From the NCBI RefSeq assembly GCF_001649575.2, contig NC_051437.1, positions 15,621,871 to 15,685,870 of the forward strand: 64,000 nt of DNA. Reading direction: 5' to 3'. Below the pieces are notes generated by a model, which saw only the letters and a program-made list of their open reading frames with translations, did not search any database and had not been told where the DNA came from. The stretch is from Kryptolebias marmoratus. Taxonomy: Eukaryota; Chordata; Actinopteri; Cyprinodontiformes; Rivulidae. Positions 27,393 to 41,000 of this stretch are shown piece by piece; the stretch's first letter is position 1, and each line of letters starts with the position of its first letter. Both the position numbers and the translations under genes were made by a program.

Positions 27393-29223
27393 GTGAGTGC
27401 GCACCGGGACTCTATGCGCGCGCTAAGACCAGCTTTTTTGGGGAATAATAATAATAATAATAATAAAAAATAGAATAAAAAAAAAAGAAACAAAGAAACC
27501 GAAGTGAGCGCGGCACAGTTTTGCGTGGCAGATTAATTATTATGTAAGGTTACTAGCCGGACCTCATGTAGCCGTGTGCATATGAGCAAGAAACTAATCC
27601 TGCGCGCCGCCGTGCTCGTAGTAGAGCGGCTGTCCAGGAGCGCCGGGTTAGTTGGGTTCTGCGGTCAGTTCGGCCGTCACTGCAGCTTGAAAGTGGGTCG
27701 AACTTCTTGAGAGGAGCAGCTGGATAAAAAAAAAAAAAAAAAAAAAGCTGAGTTCTGGGGTGGTGACTCGACTTTTGTCGCCGCAGCAACAGCTGGCTGT
27801 CAGCTGAAAACTAGCCCAGACCGATTTAAAGTGAGGATGACATCTCGTTTGTTTATCTTCGTCATCTATGTGTGTGTGTTTTTTGTCTATGTTCAAATAT
27901 GACTGCTTGACACGAGCATCTTGCCCTCCAACTATGAACTCAACATACCTCCATCTGAATGTGAATCATGCAGACAATGCCTTTGTAATGCGAGCTAACA
28001 TGTTTGGGATTCCTATGTGTTTGGATTTTTAAATGATCCTGTTTTTTTATCAGCTTTAATATAATAATTGTATGATACCATATTACAAGTCTAACAAGAG
28101 TCTTTCACAGAAGGCTGAATTTATTGTGTCAAACAGTAATGGCTTGACAGCTACTGTATGTTATGACTGACAAGCAGACAGAACCAATCTGTCAGCTGCA
28201 TCCTGCTCAATGACTCCCAGCACCCAATCCTCTCAGATTAGAGGAGGGATTATGATTTGGATTTGCCTCTGCTTTGTAGACTGAAGTCCCCAATAACTGA
28301 TGGACTAGGTCATTATTATGTTTTTAGTTTCCAAAGGATTTCTTTTTTTTAATATTGCATGGTTTTAACATATCAAATCCAACAAACATCCCTTTCACTG
28401 CTAAATATGAAAGCGTATTAAGCAGCACATTTTGATTTATCCTAATGTGGACACAGTTTTATTGGGCTCCACCATGTAGGATTTAGCCTAAATTCTAAGT
28501 GTCTATTTTTGTCCTCTATTTTCTGTCGAAGCCTGAGGGATACCTAGGTTCGACCAAAGTCTGATTGTAATTTTGTAATTGCCCCTGAGGGACGGTAGAT
28601 AATGAAGACCGGTTCTCCAATTCCCTTTGCAGACTCCTAAGGAAATAGCAAATTCACTATGTTGGTTTTTCCTTCAGACCTCAGCAGTCATTAAAGTTCA
28701 CACACTTTTCAGCAGTCACATCAGTGCTGTCTGTGGTGCTGAAATGGTCATACTGGTCCATATCCTCCTTAATTTGCTCTGTAATGTGGAAACTGGGGAC
28801 GAGTGAGGCTGTGTGAGTGGCTTGTTGTAGTTTTGTGTTCCCATGTTGTTCTGTAATGTGATTACTAGTATAGATGTTGGCTTCCTATACCTTAGTACTC
28901 TTACAACCCATTATTAATGAAGAGAGAGGATTACTCTGCAAAAATATGTAATGTTCTTCACTAGAGTAGACAACTTAAACTTCATTCTTTCAGTCGTTTT
29001 CATGTTTGACTGTGACAAATGTATGAACAAATTCTTGTCTTTTTACAGCCTCTAACATTTACGACATTCAATGAGTTTGTCAAATACTTAAATGTTTGGA
29101 AAAAAATACTTGTAATGTTTCAAGCACAAAAATAACAACTATCTGCATTGATGATGGCCCTGTTTTTCTATTTTGTTTTTGAATTTCCTTTGTCAATTTG
29201 TCTTCCTGTTTTCTTTTGTCTAG
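27393..29223 (+). other. first intron of the ERC2-like gene
   Basis: Inferred from the GTGAGT donor at 27393 and the strong pyrimidine-rich acceptor ending TCTAG at 29223. It contains a 22-nt A run near 27726 and no recognised exon. The assignment of exon 1 to this gene is an inference from proximity and splice signals. Confidence 0.45.
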
Positions 29224-29500
29224 AATCCATGATGACCCGCAGTGTAGCTGAAGTTACAACACATCTTGCCTGTGTCTTAGGGAGCCCCATTGCCAAAAGT
29301 CACAATTAATTCCTTTGAAAAGGACTAAACATGTCTCAGTTTCATGTCGTACACAGCCAGGGATGGACAGGTGAAAGCTAAAAGGCCAACAAGTGGCCTC
29401 TATTAATCCTGTTACTTCATTCTAGTTCCTTAAAAGGGTATGAAAATATTCCTAACTTCACTAGTTTCTAGTTTTAGCAGTTTTATCTCCCCATTTAACA

Positions 29501-30364
29501 ATGCCCATTAACATAAGAGCCAAGCCCGCGCACAGCAAGCTGTCTGCTGTTGCTAAGAGTAGTGGGCACACTGATGGAAGCACATCTCATTCACGCTTCT
29601 CAAGGTCTCCCAAACAGACGAAAGGCAAACAGGCTGTGAGCTCAACACCAGGATGTCGCTCAGGACTTGAGCCTGGCTGTGTGTCGGGGGGCGTGCCCGC
29701 ACCGACATCTAAGCTGGCCGGAGCTCAGGGGTCGGTGTCAAAGCCCGGTTCAAAAATCAAAGCTGGCACAGCAGCAGACAAAGGCTCAGCTCGTGGTTCA
29801 GCAACAGCTCCAGGTGGTAAAACCCTGTCCATGGAGAACATCCAGTCTTTAAGCGCCGCTTATGCCACTTCTGGCACCATGTATCCCAGTGAGCGAGAGT
29901 CCTTGGAACCCTCTGGCGGGTACCACAAAGGCACCATGACATTAGGCCGGAGTACCAGCCGCTCCTCTTACACCGGCCGCTCAACAGCCACGGGTAGCAG
30001 CCCAAACATCACATCCTCTGGGATGCATCACATGTCGGACACTTGTGGAGACCAAGCCGTGCTGTCTGGAGGGACTTCCAGTTTGCGGCGACCATCGGGA
30101 AGGTGCACACAGTCATCAGACTTAGCCGGACGGGCAGAGGCTTCCACCTATGATCTCCAGGCTCAGCTGAGGGACTTGCAGAGGGAGAATGACAGCCTCC
30201 GGAGAGAACTGGAAGGAGGGAGGAATAGAAAGACGAGTCACGGCATGAACAGTGTTGATTTCTGGGGCCCAGACATAAAGAGAGATAAGGGGAGCCGACG
30301 AGAAGATGGAGTGAGAACCTTAGTGGTGAAAGACCAGTACAGGGTGAACCAGGAAGATATACAG
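29501..30364 (+). CDS. erc2: ERC2-like coding exon 1 (residues 1-288)
   Basis: The start [20 protein letters not shown] lies in the same exon as [11 protein letters not shown] (from residue 107), as in mammals where start and [11 protein letters not shown] share an exon. The ATG context is aacaATGc, of moderate strength. Upstream, 29224-29500 is inferred to be 5' UTR with several ATGs. The first 106 residues are rich in Ser, Gly, Lys and Ala and look disordered. After GSSPNI comes a variable stretch and then the first coiled coil ([20 protein letters not shown]). The exon ends EDIQ before GTGAGA. Confidence 0.88.
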
Positions 30365-33300
30365 GTGAGAAACCTGACAGATATTTCAACAAAGACATTG
30401 TCAATATGACTTTAGCTGTTTCAAACGGTGGAAGTTCCACTTTGAAAAACTTCCATGATTCATCTCCTCTGCTCATCATACCTCCCTCATCACACACTTT
30501 GTTCTCATCTTCAAGGTTACATTCAAAGTTTTTGTGCAGTTCACTTGTGACAGTGTTTACCAGACTCACTGTGTTTCCATGGGAACATGCACCAATGACA
30601 TCCACTGAGGTGTTTGCCAGCTTTTAAATAAACTCACAGCTTCTCCTGAAGGAACGGTGACCAGTCTGTCCTGTGCCATCTCTCCATGGAGTCTGTCCCA
30701 CTCAGTCTGAGGTGTTATCCATCTGTGTGCCTCACCCACTGCCTGTGGGTGAGGCACATGTCTGTAGTATTTGCTCTCTGTTTATATTTGCTTTGGTTTT
30801 TACCCTGTTAGCCTTCTGTTTCGCTATTTTTTTACATTCTTCCCTGTGTGTTTGTGTGTCTCCTGTTTTCTCTAGTGGAAATGATTTCAAAACTGTTTTT
30901 CAAGAAGCTAAATCTCAGGAAATGTTTCAGAACACTGCAAACACTATCCAGAAGCTCGACTTGCTGTTGTTGCTTTTTCACGACAACATACAAAACTTTA
31001 ATTACTTCTGCAGTCTCCTGCTGTAACCAAGCTGCCTCCTCTGCATTGGTATTTATAGCATTTTTTTTTTCATTTCACATTGTCACAAAGTGTGGAGACA
31101 CTGTGACACGTGCATGACACATTCGCATACACAACTTCTTGTTTTAAAACAAAAACAGTGTATGAAAACATGAGTTTGAGAAGAAAAAGAGCATTAATTA
31201 GATACTAAAGATGTGCACAACCTTCTTTACCACTAACAATAAGTAAATCTTGTGAGTTTAACAAGTTTATACAGAAAAGAATGTAACTTTTTATACAATC
31301 AGCTTTCATTCAGTCTGTTGTTTTACAAATAATTCAGTAGTTTATGTAGTCACTAGCAAATAATATATAATACCAAACATAAAACTATTCTTCTTTCTCA
31401 TTTTGTCTACTTGTATCTTCGTTTACCTTTGGTCAGACACATACACGTGCAGCTGTTCAGCTCCAGTAGTTCACAGTATTGATTAGGCAACTCATTGAAC
31501 TGCTACCACATATTTCCCTCAGCGTTAATCACTGCCGTGTCTTACTCTGTTTGCAATCCAGTCAGAAAAACAAAAATCCAAAGCGAAGATAGCGGTCACC
31601 TCTATTGCTACGTCTCTCCAGCCTGCTGTCTTATCCTCTTCATTTCCCTTTGTCGCCTCCAATGTCCTGCATTTGTTTTTCTGCTTTGTTTCTTTTTTTT
31701 CCCCCGACTCTTTAAGAACGAGTTCAGTCTGACAGGAGAACTTGGTAATTAGCATAAAGAATGTCACCTTTTCTCTCAGCTGCAGACATCAGAGTTCCCC
31801 CCCTGACCATCTGCTTGTTTGGTGTTTGTGTGAATGTGTGCGTGTGTGTGTGTGTTCACATATGCGTCTGAGTTGTGTATGTGTCAGAGTGGAGGATGGT
31901 CCTCCCACTCTAACTTAATATTCAGTGCTGGATGTTGAATTGATTATCTGTGTGCTCCCTCGCCTCTGTCCTACATTTCAACTCTGTCCTTGGAACTCCA
32001 CACCCTCCGGACGCGAACACAGAAATCAGAATATTTGAACGAAAAAAATGAATAATAGCTTCACACAAGTGAATTCTTTCAGTGACCTTGAGCTTTAAGG
32101 TGAATGCAAATGGGTGTGTTTTTATTTACCTTTGCTCTAAAATCTTTTCCTTCTCATCATGATAGTGTGGAGAGCATTTACATGGCAAGAGAGGAGATCA
32201 TTTTCAGAACACTGGTGTTATGCAGTTTATTTCTTCCTGCCATATAGTTTCTATTTGTAGACCTAATTAAATGACAAGTCATGCTTACTATGATAGGTGA
32301 TAAAGAAACAATGTTCTTTTTCTTGTAACTTTGTTAACTTTACTGTATTTCTGCCTCTTTGTTCTTATAAGGACTTCCTTTTCAGTAGACTTTAACATAA
32401 CTCTAAAGCAATCAGCCTAATCGCTTGTTCTTCACAAACATCAGTGTTCAGAAGCTTCTCTCAATGTCAATTTGAATTACTTATTCATTAAATACATTTT
32501 CACTAGTATTTATTATTGTATATTAAAGTTTCAGTGCGGCACTCTGAATGAAATGTGTTTATAGAGTTCACAAAACCAGTTGGGTTTTATTGTTTTATTC
32601 TCCTCTCTTATCATTTGAATTTGCATTGTTAATATCAGATGCCCTGAATTTCATACAGAATTCATTCTATATGAAGGTTAGATTGGCAACATGCTGGCAA
32701 CATGTCATTTCTTAGTAATTAGCAGACTCATCACCATCTTTCCTTTTTACTTTCTGTAATCAGTTTTCTGCTTGTTTGTCTTCTTGAAAAGAAAAAAAAA
32801 TACTTCAACACATTTGGTTGCCTTGCTTTCCAGCCTCTTTTGTCTTGCATCTCTTGATGTCCTTGGTTCTCCTTTTAAAACACTTTTTTTTTATCTGTGT
32901 AAGGAGATGAAACTCATTGGCTAAGGCAACTTTGACTTTGTGGGAGGGAGAAGCTGCTTCAGGTGGGAGCATCCATTTGATTTATCGTTACCCTGAGGTT
33001 GTTCAGTCACAAGTGTAGGAGCCAGTACACATCGAGCATATAAATCGACGTGACGATAGCCAGAGTCGACTTTGTTTTGTTATTGTGTGAATCCGTTCTG
33101 GCAGTAAAAATATTAGGAATATTAGGGAAAAGGGATTCTGTAAATTAATTGTAAATCTCAGAGGCAAACTTCATCATTTGACACCGTATGTAAAAGAATG
33201 TTACAGCAAAAAGATCATAAACTCACTGTGGAGTATCATAAGACCGATACTTTTTACTTCTTCGGTCTCTGAGCATCAAATTTTAGGGACAGTACACAAA

Positions 33301-35940
33301 AAAACCTTACAAAACTAGGAATCATTTTGTACAAAAATCCCCCCAAAATATGGAAAGACTCAAAGATGCTATGAAAAGCAGCAGCAATTTAGCATCGTGA
33401 TCTTACTAAGAACTGATTGTGTAAACTTTTAATAATGGAAAAACTAAGGTTTCATTTTCAGTTTTGTAACTTTTAAAATTTTGGTCCAGTTTTACTTGCT
33501 AAGCAGTTCCACTCTCCGCTAAGTTATATTTTACTATCAAGTGGCACACTTTGAAGTATATAAATTCATCTTGACTAATATAATAAATTATAGGTGTTGT
33601 ATTATAAAGCATTTTTTAAACAATAATTTCTTTTAAACTAGAAATGGGTTTTTACATAAATTTTTATCCCCATTTGTGCTGCCTTTCCTTCCTTCATGTT
33701 TTTTTTTTCATTGCATCCAAACTCATTCTTCCCTCTACATTATCTTAGATGTTCTACCTTTAATTCCAAGAGAATTTCTGCCCTCTTCTGGCCAAACCGT
33801 GTAACTGTCATCCAGCAGTTTTACAAACTAAGATGACTGAGGAAATGTATATGATGGTTTAAAATTCAGAGGCTTTATGTTTGTCTGTGTGTCTCCTTCA
33901 TCACATCTTTCTGCTGCAGTCAGAAGATATCAGAAGATACAAGGTCTGTTTTCATGTGTCATACCAGTTTTTTATCTATGCTTGGGATTTTTTTGTCACT
34001 TGGATTCAGATTTGGCATTGATAACTGAACAAGATCTTACTGTCTTTATAGCAACTTCCATTAAGTGTTCAGGAGCTACAAGAGGAGCTTAAAGCTCACA
34101 GAGAGATGAACAGTCGCCTGCGGCAACAGCGGCACCAGGGCAACTCCTATCGAGAACACCACATAGATCAGGAGTTCAGGGGAGGATTGAGCCCTGAACA
34201 CAGCCCCAGACAAAGTCCCATAAACCTGCACAGTCCTGCACCAAAGAACAGCCCCAAGGCTAGCCCATCCAACACTTACAACCCAAGGCAACAAGAAGCT
34301 GACATCATCATCCACAGCCCTGGGTACGGCTGTAACTCTGCAGCGGCCACGCAGAGACTGAGCCCAGCCAGCACCCTTCAGCCTGGCCAGAGGAACAGTC
34401 CAAATCAGCCACTCTACAGTCCCAGCCAAGGTCCAGCAGCAGGACCCAGTTCTGGCTCCCTTCGGCCCTGCAGCCCCTGTCAGGTGCCTGGGTGCGATGG
34501 CTATTCCTCACCTCCTCCCTTGGACCCATCGGAGGAGAACTTCTTCAGGCTGCAGTCGGAGCACGAGCGGCAAGCCAAGGAGCTTTCTCAGCTGAGGAAG
34601 ACCATGGAGGACATGGAGGTCAGAATCGACTCTCAGAAGCAGACTCTGGGGGCTCGGGACGAGAGCATTCAGAGGCTGCTGGAGATGCTTCAGGGTCAAA
34701 GTCAGGGACAGTGGGGCCGGGGACAGCGGACAGGGATAATAACCATGGCAGCACAGGAGGCCGAAACCCAGCTGGAGAACTTGCATTTGAAAGAGGTGGG
34801 TTTTTCTTCTTCAGATTTCTTACAGCAATGACTAAACCTTATTTCTCTCAGGATCATTTTAAAAATCCACCACCACCTGTTCTTTTTATAAACCAAGTGT
34901 CTATTATACAGTATTATGAGTTAAACAAGACAGCATGTGATCTTCATCCTATCATGGAGTTTGCATTTTAATGATGAACTTTTTTTGTTGTTGTTCCTTT
35001 TATTACATAGAATCAATTTTTTCCCCATTTACTTCGATATATATATCCAGGGGTGGAAATTAGCACCCGCCACCGGCCAAATGCGGGTAAATATTTGAAG
35101 CGGCGGGTGAATTTGATCATCACACATGCCACTGTGGCGGGTTGGCAATTTGAACAGAAAAGGTGTTATTTGTCCTCTTGACATATAGGGGGCAGTAATG
35201 TGCTCGAGTTGCTGCTGTTACGTCGAGCCCTGTTCCCCCATCAGATACGGTTCCCCCTGCGTCTCCATAAATAATGACTTATCTATTAACAGAATTGTTT
35301 AGAGGGTCAAACATTTCTCATTAAAAAAACAAAAAAAAACCCCCATCATTCTTTTAAAACTAAAATGTGCTAATAATATCATAATACAGAGGAATAAACA
35401 CAGGTAAGGAGTTGTTGGTAAATTATTTTTGTCCTGTGTTTTAGAGGGGGAACCGATTATTTCAGACNNNNNNNNNNNNNNNNNNNNNNNNNNNNNNNNN
35501 NNNNNNNNNNTCCCCCCTGGTAACTTTTGCAAAAAAAGAACAAATGTCTCCAAATTCACAGGACTTGTTGTCCATGATGAGAGGAATAAACACAGTTAAG
35601 GACTTTTTGGTAAATTATTTTTGTCCCATGTTTTAGAGGGGGAACCGATTATTTCAGACGGCTGAAATATTTGGTTCCCCCTGGTAACTTTTGCAATTTT
35701 GTCCACCAGCCTCTATGGCTGGTGGACAACATTTTTAATTTCCACCCCTGTATATATCAGTGTAAACATTTGGCTGTGCATGTCTTAGTGTCTTTGTATG
35801 CACCTGTTATTTTGTCTGTTTTAGGTAGAGAGCAGGAGTAGAAAGCATCTTAGCAGGCCTTATCAATGGGCCAGATTAACATACTGAGAGCTAACACTAA
35901 GCTTGTGTTCAGCCATGCGGTTTTACAATCTCGCTCTGCT

Positions 35941-35990
<50 letters not shown>

Positions 35991-37974
35991 TGTGTGTATG
36001 GTGTGTTCCACGTGCTCACATAGCTGTTGATCGTTTGCCAGTTGTCTGTTTGCATTTGGCATCTTACTACATGTGGCATGTGAGCAGCTTGTTCCACAGT
36101 GAAATGAGATGGAGATTAAAAAATCTGGGATTGTATTGCAGCCTATCAAAAAAAAGCAACATTGTACGGTAGGCTCTATTTATTTAATTTTTTATTTTTC
36201 TTTTAAGCTGTTTTTATTGGAGACTATCAGTTCAGTGGGTGGTGCTGCAGCCCAGGTGTATCTGTATCCACTGCTGTGAGGGCCGGCAGTAGCTCCTCAC
36301 TCCTGCCTTATCTATTTTTAACTTCTAAATCTTCTTAGCCTTTAATTTCCCTACCTCTATATTTGTGTGTGTTCCCTAATATTGTTTATGCCATAATGTT
36401 CCTGTTTTTCTGGCCTTATATCGCCCTCTCTGGGTTCACTCAAAGTAAGTGTGTGTGTTAGTGTGCTTGCAAACACATCTGGAGCCTTTCGGCTTAGCAT
36501 TTCACACGAGAAAACTCCCTTTCAGGAGTTGCCGGTGGCTGCTGGGATATCCACCCAATGCCGAGTGTTTGGCCACCGAGGCGCTTTTGTCAAAAGAGAA
36601 GTCTGGTTGGTTCAGCTCATGCTAATGCAGGCGTTTAATGAGTGTCTGCATGTGTCTGTGTCTAATGTATGGGACCAAACCGTGCTCTGTGTGTAAGAGG
36701 CGAGTACCTGTTCGCACACGCTATTTTTAACCATCTGACAGCTTAACCCGAGCCTGTACGCTTCGGAGGAGGGGGCGGCCGGGTGTGAGAGGTCTGTCTG
36801 AGGGAGAGGGAGAAATGGGAGAAAGGTTCTATTTTCCTAAAAAAGAAAAACAAGCTGTGTTTATCTGAATATTAATGTATGATTAATGAGTGAAAACACT
36901 CTGACCTCCCTGATTGAAAAGAGAGGGGAATGTTGTTCTTTCATTTCCCCCCCCCCTCGAGTCTCCCTCTGGTCTCTTCTGTGAGGTGGGTGATGGAGTC
37001 TCATACAGATGTCTCACACACATGTATGTAAAAGAGAACATTTAAATTATACGCATTATAACCATGTCTGACACTTTGGAATGTAGCATTTAGGAATGAA
37101 AACATTTAGGTTTCTTCAAAAAGTTTCTTTGTATTCTTTGAAAACCTCAAAGGGGTTTATGGACACTTCAGAAGTTTGTTGCTGGTACAGAATTAAAAAA
37201 AAAGCTGGTTTGTTTGAAGAATTTCTGTGCACAACAACCCTACTTCCGGTAAAGGCCTATTCCTTTTGTGTATGTGTTACACTTGCACATGTCGTGGTGA
37301 ATGCAAGGCAGAGAGAGTTTTGTGCAGCATTTGCCTCTATTAGGGAGGGCACTTCGTTTAGTTTTCTGAATAGCCCAACTGCTTTTCATTACTGTACCCT
37401 TTTGCTGTCTTGTAAATGAGCCAGCTTGTTTTCATAAATGCCTCTATTTTCAGTTTGCCATGTCTTCTATTTGTTCTTAAAACATGGCTGAGATGACATG
37501 ACGTCTGGATTTTTTATATTTTCCTTGATGGCATTAAAAAAAAAAACCAAATGGTAACCCTAAATAAGTGTTTAGGTCATTTTTTATGTAAGCACGGCTC
37601 AAGATATGTGATGTGTGAAAATGCACAGACTTTTATATCTTTGCCTCCTTTGTTGTGCCATTCAGGACTAACAGACCACAGCCAGATGTGAAATCACTTG
37701 AACCGTCTGTCTGTGTTTATGTATGGTCTGCGGATGTGCAGCATGTATGATAGTGTGTAGAGCCCACTCCATCACTTCTTCACCTACTGATGTATGTTGT
37801 CGGGGGATGGGGTGTCTAGTGGTGCACTCGCACTTGTGTTTCCTGCCCAGCTTTGTCAGCTGTCAGCCTTGCTTTGGTACACTGACCTACCAAGTAACAT
37901 CCGCACATCTTTGTCAGCCTGTTGCTGTTTGGATGGGTACACTTGAATAATCAGTATCAGATGAAAACGAATGG

Positions 37975-38029
<55 letters not shown>

Positions 38030-41000
38030 GACACATGTGGAGCAGCTATAGTGTTTACTTGGAACTGGAAATGGTTGTAGTACCAAAAATGACCACAAAG
38101 GGGTGCTGTCCTGTCAGAGTTTAGCTGCTGTGTTGATTACCTGCAGGCAAACCAAAGTTCTGTGTGATGGGACACACAAACACACGCACATACATGCTGA
38201 GAGGCATAAATCTGGGCCTAATTGACTCTCCCCAGCCACCAAGTCCCTATAGACCTAATAATAACAGCTGCACCAATGGACTGTTTCTGCCCAGCCCTGA
38301 CCTGCTGCCAAATGCCTACACACACTCGCACACACACATCATCCTTACAGTCAGACGTCTACTTTGGCATTTATATATTCTTGCATATAATACAAGTGAT
38401 GTTGTCATATGGTCTGTGGGGGCTTCAAATAGAGTTAGGATTCCTCTTTTGCGTAAAGACATCTCACTCAGTGTGGGATCAGTAATGCCAAGTGTATTGT
38501 TCTGATGCTAAAACATAAGCGCAAGTACTTACGGGTTTCCTGGCTTTAGTCCACCTCTTGGTCGTTTTGGCAGCTTCCTTGCTATCTGCTCTTTCTTTAA
38601 ACACTGATAAAACTTCAGAAATGTAGCTTTTTAAAACTTTCTACTACCAAATTGTCAAAACTGGAATGTCATGTCAACCCAATCTTATTTTCTCCTCACT
38701 TTTCTTTCAGCTTGTACATTCCTTCTCCTTGCTGGTTGACTGTGTTCAGTCTTTGCTAATGAAGCTCCTCTCAGGTAACGTTTAGGACCTATGGAGGATT
38801 GTTTTAATTTTCCAAAATATTTGAGCGTAAATCTTTATTAAAACATTAGACACCTCAAATCTCCCCAGGTTTTCTGTTTCTCAGAAAGGTTTAGATTTGC
38901 TCTGGTTTTCCATTCATCTTGTTAAAATCTTGTTTAAGCCCCTGAGCCAATTGACCAGTTCACTTTTCTGGTGAACAAATGAGTTTCCTTTTCTGTTGAC
39001 CGAGGGAGAAGAAGTAGGAATGTGATTGATGAATGTGTATGTATTTTGGATCTGTGTGTGTTGTGCTATAGAGATCTGTTTTCTTTTTCTAATTGTGGGT
39101 GTGTTCATTATTTTCTTGTGTTCGGCATGTGCTGTACGTATTAGCCGCAGCAATTGACTAAGTGCGGTTATTTCTTGTTTTACTGCTTTTTTTTAGTTTT
39201 TAAATTTTATTTATTGTGGTTCACCCTGTTAGAAGCAGGGGAATAATCTTCATTTTCATCGGTCCTTCAGCCTATTTTCAATTTATTTCAAGTTTGTTTT
39301 CCACTTCACATTTGTTTCATCTTTTAAAATTAATTTATTTATAAAAATTTAGATTTTTACATGGGCTGTCCTTGACTTTCACACAAGTCGGCCATCTTTT
39401 GTTTCTCCTCCTAATCCACTACCCAAACCAGGAGAACATAACACTGCTCACTCTTGTTTGTGTATGGTGCACACAACACCACTGCCTCGAGGCTAGAATT
39501 GAACCTTTTGACCGTGTCCTTCAGCCAGGATGGTGGGACCTATCACTTTCGAGTTATATTTGACCCTATTCATTCCATATGCTCAGTCTTGACACATGTG
39601 GAGCAGAGAGGACGGTCTTTGATGACGCGCTCTCTTGCATGACTTAATTTCCCCCTGCTGAGAGACACAACAGTTTTAAGAATTGCTGTTGAACTGCTGT
39701 TGATAAAGAGTTCATAAACAGCCCTTTTCAAAGGGACAGAAGAATGTGCACAGGCCACAAAAAGACAGACAGGCATAGGGTGGTCAAACCCCGCTCAGAG
39801 TGGCACATTAGTACACATTTGGTCAGGAGAAGATTAGTTCTGTTGCAGTAATGGGAATGCCAATCTGTAGGAGGCACATTCTGACAGCAGTAATCCTTCC
39901 TTATCCACAGCTGACATGAACAAGAGGATAATGCCCCTGTCTCCTCTCATTTCAACTCAGTTGCACAACCAGAAAAAGAAAAGTGAAAAATCATTCCATG
40001 TTGATGACTGTACAAGATTTTTATGTTCTTTGTTTGTTGAACTTTGTTAGTCTAAGGAATGCCAGCATTTCATTTCATTTTCGGCTTTCCTGAAATTCCT
40101 TCTAGTTTGGTTTTACATGTGTGTTTTATTTCCAACCCTTTGCTGAATAAGACTTGCAGCTGTAACGAGCAATCCCCACTTTGCCCTCCCACCGTGAACG
40201 AGGCTGCTTTTGTCTCATCGCTAAAAACCTTTGTGTCGACGTTTCATCACCTGCAACTTATAATGTTTCTGTTTAGTTTGAGGAGACTTTGGGTTTCAGT
40301 AAAGACAAACACGAGTGTGAAAGAACGGTTCTTTGCATCAATACGGGTGTCTCTAGAGAAAGCGCCCCTCCCTCATCGCCGCAGCCGAGGTTCCCCAGCG
40401 GGGCTGCGGTTGTGCTGGGTCGTGTCTGGCTGTGAATACATTTGGCTGCGTTGGTGTACACATGGCCGTTTCAAAAGAAGAACGTTGCTCTTACTCTCCT
40501 GGCAAATTAGCATTTGAATACATTCAGAACTGGACACAGCTTTGTACTTTTTTTTTTGCCACATTATCTACAATCACAAACTTACACCTTCAGAGAAACG
40601 TGATAGCTGTTTCAGCAGCAGATAGTCACAGTTCATGACAAATGAATAATGGGATACTGGTGACGCAGTTTGAAGTTAAACCACTGCGTTGATGACTAGA
40701 TAGAGCAGAAAAAGTAGCGGGCTGTTTTCACAACAACTTTCTTTGTGCCAGAATCTGTTATGTGTGTGTGTGTGTGTGTGTGTTTGCATGGCTTGAACGT
40801 GCGCTTGCTTTTGTGTGGGCATCGCTGTAGGTCAGAGCTACTATTAATTATTTAATAGACAAAGCTTAGCGCATGTGCTGGCAGAACGCGTTGCTAAGGA
40901 GAAGCTTTGGCATGCCAGAGACATCTGTAAGAGAGACAGTGAAAAGAAGTGGGAGATAAGACATCGAAATATTCAAGCTGGAAGTGTGATAGAGACAGAC

